From assembly GCA_041593595.1 (NCBI GenBank), contig JBFHNV010000005.1:1-64000 (forward strand): a stretch of 64,000 bases of DNA, written 5' to 3'. Position numbers and translations under genes: made by a program. Position 1 is the stretch's first letter; each line of letters begins with the position of its first letter. Below the pieces are notes generated by a model that was not told the DNA's origin, did not search any database, and saw only the letters and a program-made list of their open reading frames with translations. Below are positions 60,162-64,000 of this stretch, in pieces. Origin of the DNA: JBFHNV01 sp041593595 (GTDB taxonomy: Bacteria; Pseudomonadota; Gammaproteobacteria; HK1).

Positions 60162-62042
60162 ATGGGGACCGGAGCCCGTGCCGCGGGAGCCTCCCTGTTA
60201 CTCGGTATCGCCTACTACGCCGGCGCAGCCGGCGGAATCGCCTTCACCAGTCTGCAGGCCGGGGTCGCGATCCCGTGGATCCCCAACGGCCTGCTGCTGG
60301 CCGCGCTGCTGCTGTGCCCCACGCGCTGGTGGCCCGGCCTGCTGGCCGCCGCGCTGGCGGCAGGACTGGCGGCGGACGTGCCCCGGTTCACCCTCGACCA
60401 GGCGATGGGGTTCGCGGCGGTCAACCTCTGCGAGTGCAGCGGCGCGGCGTGGGCCCTGCGCCGGCTGGCCGCGCCGGCTCGATTCCGCCTCGACAGCATC
60501 CGCAGTGTGTTGCATCTGATCCTCCTCGGTCCCGTCGTGGCCGCCGGCCTGGCGGCCCTCGTGGATGCGTGGGTCTCGCGGAGCGCGGACGGCGCCGTGG
60601 AGTCCTACCTGGTGCTCTGGGCGGTGTGGTGGCTCGGCGACGCGACGGGGATCCTGCTTGCCACGCCCCTGGTGCTGGTGTGGACCCAGGATCGCGCCCT
60701 GGTCGCCGCAGCGCTGCGCCGCTCGCCCCGCCGACCGGAGATGGCGGCAGTGATTGCGCTCATCCTCGCCTGCGGCTGGCTCGTGTTCGCGAACCCCTGG
60801 CCGGCGCCACTGGTGCCGCTCGCCGGCTACCTGATGCTGCCGGGAGTGCTGTGGGCCGCGCTTCGCTTCGACCTGCCCGGGGCCACGCTGGCCGCCGTCC
60901 TCGGCGCGATCTTTCTCGTTGCGGCCACCGTCTCGGGCACCGGGCCCTTCGGCAGCCTGTCGCCGGTCGCGGCCATCACGCTCGCCCAGGAGAACGTGAC
61001 GGTGCTGTGCCTCACCGGCCTGATGGTGGCGGCGGCGCTGCGCGAGGCCGACAACCAGCAGCGACAGCTGCACCTGTACCGTCGCGCCCTGGAGGCCGCC
61101 GGCGAGGGGATCACCATCGCCGACGCCAGCGCGGCGGACCTGCCCCTGATCTACGCCAACGAGGCCTTCCTGCGCATCACGGGCTATCCCCGCGACGAGA
61201 TCCTGGGCCGCAACTGCCGCTTCCTGCAGGGTGGCGAACGCCGTCAGCCCGGGGTCTCGGCGCTGCGGTCCGCCATCGTCGCGGGACGGCCCGGGCGTGC
61301 CCTGCTGCGCAACTATCGCCGCGACGGGACACCGTTCTGGAACGAGGTGACCCTGGCGCCGGTGCACGGGCGGCGCGGAGGGATCACCCACGTCGTGGGC
61401 GTGCAGCACGACGTGACCGAGGTCGTTCAGGCGCGGGAGTCCCTGGAGGTGGCCAAGGCGGAGCTGGAGGCACGGGTGACCGAGCGCACCCGCGAGCTCG
61501 AGGAGGCCAACGCGCGGCTGGTCGCCCTGGCGGGCACCGACCCGCTCACCGGGACGATGAACCGCCGTCGCCTGGACGAGCGGGCGGCCGTCGAGATTGC
61601 ACGTGCCGCGCGCACGGATCGCCCGCTGGCGGTGCTGCTGCTTGACATCGACCACTTCAAGGGCATCAACGACCGATTCGGACACGCGGCGGGGGATCAC
61701 GCACTGGTGACGCTGACGCAGGTGATGCGTGCCACCCTGCGCGACATGGATGCCGTGGCCCGACTGGGTGGCGAGGAGTTCCTGGTGCTGCTGCCGGAGA
61801 CCGGCGCCCACGACGCGCGGCTGGCGGCGGAGCGGCTGCGCGCGGCGGTGGCGGACGAGGTGATTCACCACGGCGGCGATGCCTTCTCCGTGACCGCCAG
61901 CGTCGGTGTCACCCGGTGGTACCCGGGCGAGGCGGATCTGGCGCGGGCCATCGTACGCGCCGACCGTGCCCTCTACCGTGCCAAGGTGGCCGGCCGCAAT
62001 CGGGTCGCGGAGGAGGCGGCGGAGTCGGCATCCGGCGGCTGA
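60162..62042 (+). CDS. MASE1-LOV-GGDEF protein (putative blue-light-regulated diguanylate cyclase)
   Basis: A 626-residue protein. The N-terminal MASE1-like membrane sensor (residues about 1-300) has at least eight hydrophobic helices. A PAS domain (about 310-430) contains GRNCRFLQGG with Cys352, the photo-adduct cysteine motif of LOV domains, preceded by YANEAFLRITGY. A coiled coil (AKAELEARVTERTRELEEAN) leads into the GGDEF domain (about 460-620) with GGEEF at 536-540 and an intact RxxD I-site (RDMD). It is predicted to be a flavin-binding, membrane-anchored cyclase. The ATG at 60162 follows GGGGAGAGG; upstream frame to 59934 lacks family sequence. Confidence 0.88.
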   Translation: MGTGARAAGASLLLGIAYYAGAAGGIAFTSLQAGVAIPWIPNGLLLAALLLCPTRWWPGLLAAALAAGLAADVPRFTLDQAMGFAAVNLCECSGAAWALRRLAAPARFRLDSIRSVLHLILLGPVVAAGLAALVDAWVSRSADGAVESYLVLWAVWWLGDATGILLATPLVLVWTQDRALVAAALRRSPRRPEMAAVIALILACGWLVFANPWPAPLVPLAGYLMLPGVLWAALRFDLPGATLAAVLGAIFLVAATVSGTGPFGSLSPVAAITLAQENVTVLCLTGLMVAAALREADNQQRQLHLYRRALEAAGEGITIADASAADLPLIYANEAFLRITGYPRDEILGRNCRFLQGGERRQPGVSALRSAIVAGRPGRALLRNYRRDGTPFWNEVTLAPVHGRRGGITHVVGVQHDVTEVVQARESLEVAKAELEARVTERTRELEEANARLVALAGTDPLTGTMNRRRLDERAAVEIARAARTDRPLAVLLLDIDHFKGINDRFGHAAGDHALVTLTQVMRATLRDMDAVARLGGEEFLVLLPETGAHDARLAAERLRAAVADEVIHHGGDAFSVTASVGVTRWYPGEADLARAIVRADRALYRAKVAGRNRVAEEAAESASGG

Positions 62043-62061
62043 GCGCGCCGGTGCCCGCCGC

Positions 62062-64000
62062 TCACTTTCCCGCGAGGAAGCGCCGCTCGAACTCCTCCGG
62101 CGCGACGGCCGGGCTCACCAGGAAGCCCTGGAAGGCGTCGCAGCCGCGCTCGGCGAGGATGCGGCGCTGGGTTTCCGTCTCCACCCCCTCGGCGGTCACC
62201 TCCAGACCCAGACTGTGGGCCATGGAGATCACGGCGGTGGCGATCTGCAGGTCGGCGCCGTCGCCGGGGATGTCCATGACGAAGCCGCGGTCGATCTTGA
62301 GCCGGTCCACCGGAAAGCGCTTCAGGTGGGCGAGGGACGAGTAACCGGTCCCGAAGTCGTCGATGGCCAGGCGCACCCCCAGCGCCTTCAGCTCGCGCAG
62401 GCACTGCCCGATGCCGCGGGCGCGGCGCATGACGCCGCTCTCGGTGATCTCGAGCTCGAGCAGCCCCGGGTCGATGGCGTGCTCGCGCAGCGTCGCACGC
62501 AGCGTGTCCACCAGCCCCGCGTGCTCCAGCTGGCGCGCGGAGACGTTCACCGCCAGCACCTCCATGGCGTGCCCGGCGTCGCGCCAGCGCGCGAGCCGGG
62601 CGCAGGCCTCGCGCAGCACCCATTCCCCCAGGGGCACGATGAGGCCGGTGTCCTCGGCGACGGGTACGAAGCGCGCCGGGGACTCCGGGGCGCCCTCCTG
62701 CGGCGTCCAGCGCAGCAGCGCCTCGGCGCCCAGCACCCGCGCGCCGTCCATGCTCACGATGGGCTGGTAGTGCAGGGTGAGCGCGCTCTCCGCCACCGCG
62801 GCGCGAAGCCGCATCTCGAGCGCCAGACGCTCCTGGGCGGCCACGGTCAGCGCCTGGCTGTAGAAGCGGCAGGTGTGGCGCCCCTGATCCTTGGCCAGGT
62901 ACATGGCCGCGTCGGCGTTGCGCACCAGCTCGCCTGCATCGACGCCGTCGTCGGGGAACACGCTGATGCCGATGCTGGCACCCACGTGCACCCGCCGCCC
63001 GTTGCCGATCTCCAGGTCGCCGTCCAGCATCGCCAGCAGGCTGCGCGCGAGGCGCGCCGCGTCGTCGGCCTCCTCCACCGATTCCAGCACCACGAGGAAC
63101 TCGTCGCCGCCCAGGCGGCCGATGCTGTCGCCCTGGCGCAGGCGCCGGGCGAGGCGCGCCGCGACCGCGCACAGCAGCTCGTCACCCGCGGCGTGACCGA
63201 AGCTGTCGTTGACGGCCTTGAAGCGGTCCAGATCCACGTACAGCACGGCTACCCGCCAGCGGTGGCGTGCGCCGCGGGACAGCGCGCGCTCCAGGTGCGA
63301 CATGATCAGGCGGCGGTTCGGCAGGCCCGTCAGGGCATCGAAGCTGGCCAGCCGCTCGGTCTCGGCCTGGGCCGCCTTGAGCTGCGAAATGTCGGTGTAA
63401 ATCCCCACGCAGTGGGTCGTGCGACCCGCGGCGTCGCGCACGGCGTTCAGGGTGAGCCAGGTGGGCGCGGTGGTGCCGTCGCGGCGGCGGATCATCCGCT
63501 CACCCTGCCAGTACCCCTCGCGTCGGACGGCCGCGCGCAGCCCGTCCTCGGACAGGCCGCCGTCGTCTGGCGCGAGGATCATGTCCAGGGACCGGTCGAG
63601 AATCGCCGACGCCGGGTAGCCGGTTATCTCGGTGAAGGCGCGGTTCACGCTGAGCACGCGCCCGTCGAGGCCGGTGACGACGATGCCGTCGCGGGTGCTC
63701 TCCACCACCGCCGTGTGCAGCCGCTGCTCCTCCTCGGCGGCGAGGCGCTCGGTCACGTCGTGGGCGAGCACCAGCTTCGCGTCGTGACCGTCGAAGTCGA
63801 CCCGATGCGAAGTGATCTCCACGTGGATGACGCGTCCGTCCTTGAGCCGGTGGCGCCAGAGGTCCGGTGGATCGAACCCCTCCGGCGCGGCGGCGACGTT
63901 GCGCTCCAGCAGCGGCACGTCCTCCGGTGGGCGGATGTCGCGCAAGGTCATGGCCAGGAACTCGTCGCGGGAGAACCCGTAGTAATCCACGGCAGCGTCG
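62062..64000 (-). CDS. PAS-PAS-GGDEF-EAL protein, 5' end beyond the right edge
   Basis: The visible part is about 645 residues, and the frame continues through base 64000 (AAVDYYGFSRDEFLAM), so the N-terminus is outside the window. It comprises a partial PAS (VDYYGFSRDEF, FDGHDAKLVLAHDVTERLAA), a second PAS/PAC (VESTRDGIVVTGLDGRVLSV), a GGDEF domain with intact RLGGDEFLVVLE, and an EAL domain (GAEALLRWTPQEG, DDFGTGYSSLAHLKRFPVDR). Both catalytic motifs look competent. It ends 19 nt from the LOV-GGDEF gene, to which it is convergent. Confidence 0.92.
   Translation of the reverse strand, partial: DAAVDYYGFSRDEFLAMTLRDIRPPEDVPLLERNVAAAPEGFDPPDLWRHRLKDGRVIHVEITSHRVDFDGHDAKLVLAHDVTERLAAEEEQRLHTAVVESTRDGIVVTGLDGRVLSVNRAFTEITGYPASAILDRSLDMILAPDDGGLSEDGLRAAVRREGYWQGERMIRRRDGTTAPTWLTLNAVRDAAGRTTHCVGIYTDISQLKAAQAETERLASFDALTGLPNRRLIMSHLERALSRGARHRWRVAVLYVDLDRFKAVNDSFGHAAGDELLCAVAARLARRLRQGDSIGRLGGDEFLVVLESVEEADDAARLARSLLAMLDGDLEIGNGRRVHVGASIGISVFPDDGVDAGELVRNADAAMYLAKDQGRHTCRFYSQALTVAAQERLALEMRLRAAVAESALTLHYQPIVSMDGARVLGAEALLRWTPQEGAPESPARFVPVAEDTGLIVPLGEWVLREACARLARWRDAGHAMEVLAVNVSARQLEHAGLVDTLRATLREHAIDPGLLELEITESGVMRRARGIGQCLRELKALGVRLAIDDFGTGYSSLAHLKRFPVDRLKIDRGFVMDIPGDGADLQIATAVISMAHSLGLEVTAEGVETETQRRILAERGCDAFQGFLVSPAVAPEEFERRFLAGK

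Overview
The window is a very GC-rich (roughly 70 percent), densely coding stretch of a gammaproteobacterial chromosome. The flagellar gene order, sodium-type PomAB stator genes, a FleQ-type regulator, FlhF/FleN, AceK and a Tat-exported high-potential iron-sulfur protein together suggest a polarly flagellated member of the Chromatiales/Ectothiorhodospiraceae-like lineages. The exact taxon cannot be fixed from the sequence alone.

Layout. 1-5.5 kb holds housekeeping genes: a 5'-truncated hydrolase fragment at the left edge, an exported protein, a VTT-family membrane protein, tRNA-Gly(CCC), thiS, thiG, an inverted receiver/metallo-beta-lactamase pair, and trmB. 5.5-9 kb (minus strand) holds a YrfG-type HAD phosphatase and a pomA-pomB-PilZ stator operon with its own sigma-28 promoter. 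9-21 kb is the hook-basal-body region: flgA and flgMN on the minus strand, divergent from flgBCDEFGHIJKL. 21-25 kb holds fliC, flaG, fliD and fliS. 25-29 kb holds two cyclic-di-GMP genes that follow fliS, then a FleQ-like enhancer-binding protein. 30.7-48.7 kb is fliEFGHIJK, fliLMNOPQR, flhBAF, fleN, fliA, a 53-aa ORF and a DUF2802 gene. The cheYZAB/cheW block that often sits between fliA and DUF2802 in related bacteria is absent.

48.8-64 kb is accessory or signalling: a TetR regulator with an operator-like palindrome, two tandem EAL-HDOD paralogues, a stand-alone encapsulated-ferritin-like protein without encapsulin, two MFS transporters, aceK, HiPIP, an orphan peptide-binding protein, a MASE1-LOV-GGDEF putative photoreceptor, and a PAS-GGDEF-EAL protein that runs off the right edge.

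How it works together. Recognisable sigma-54 (-24/-12) promoters precede flgA, flgB, the FleQ-like gene, fliE and fliL. Sigma-28 promoters precede flgMN, pomAB and fliC, and probably flgK and the first EAL-HDOD gene. This gives a readable hierarchy: enhancer-binding protein plus sigma-54 for basal body and export genes, then FliA/FlgM for filament, stator and checkpoint genes. Seven genes tied to cyclic-di-GMP (PilZ, HDOD-GGDEF, GGDEF-EAL, two EAL-HDOD, LOV-GGDEF, PAS-GGDEF-EAL) lie in or around the flagellar cluster, so motility is probably under heavy second-messenger control. No mobile element, CRISPR array or phage gene was seen.
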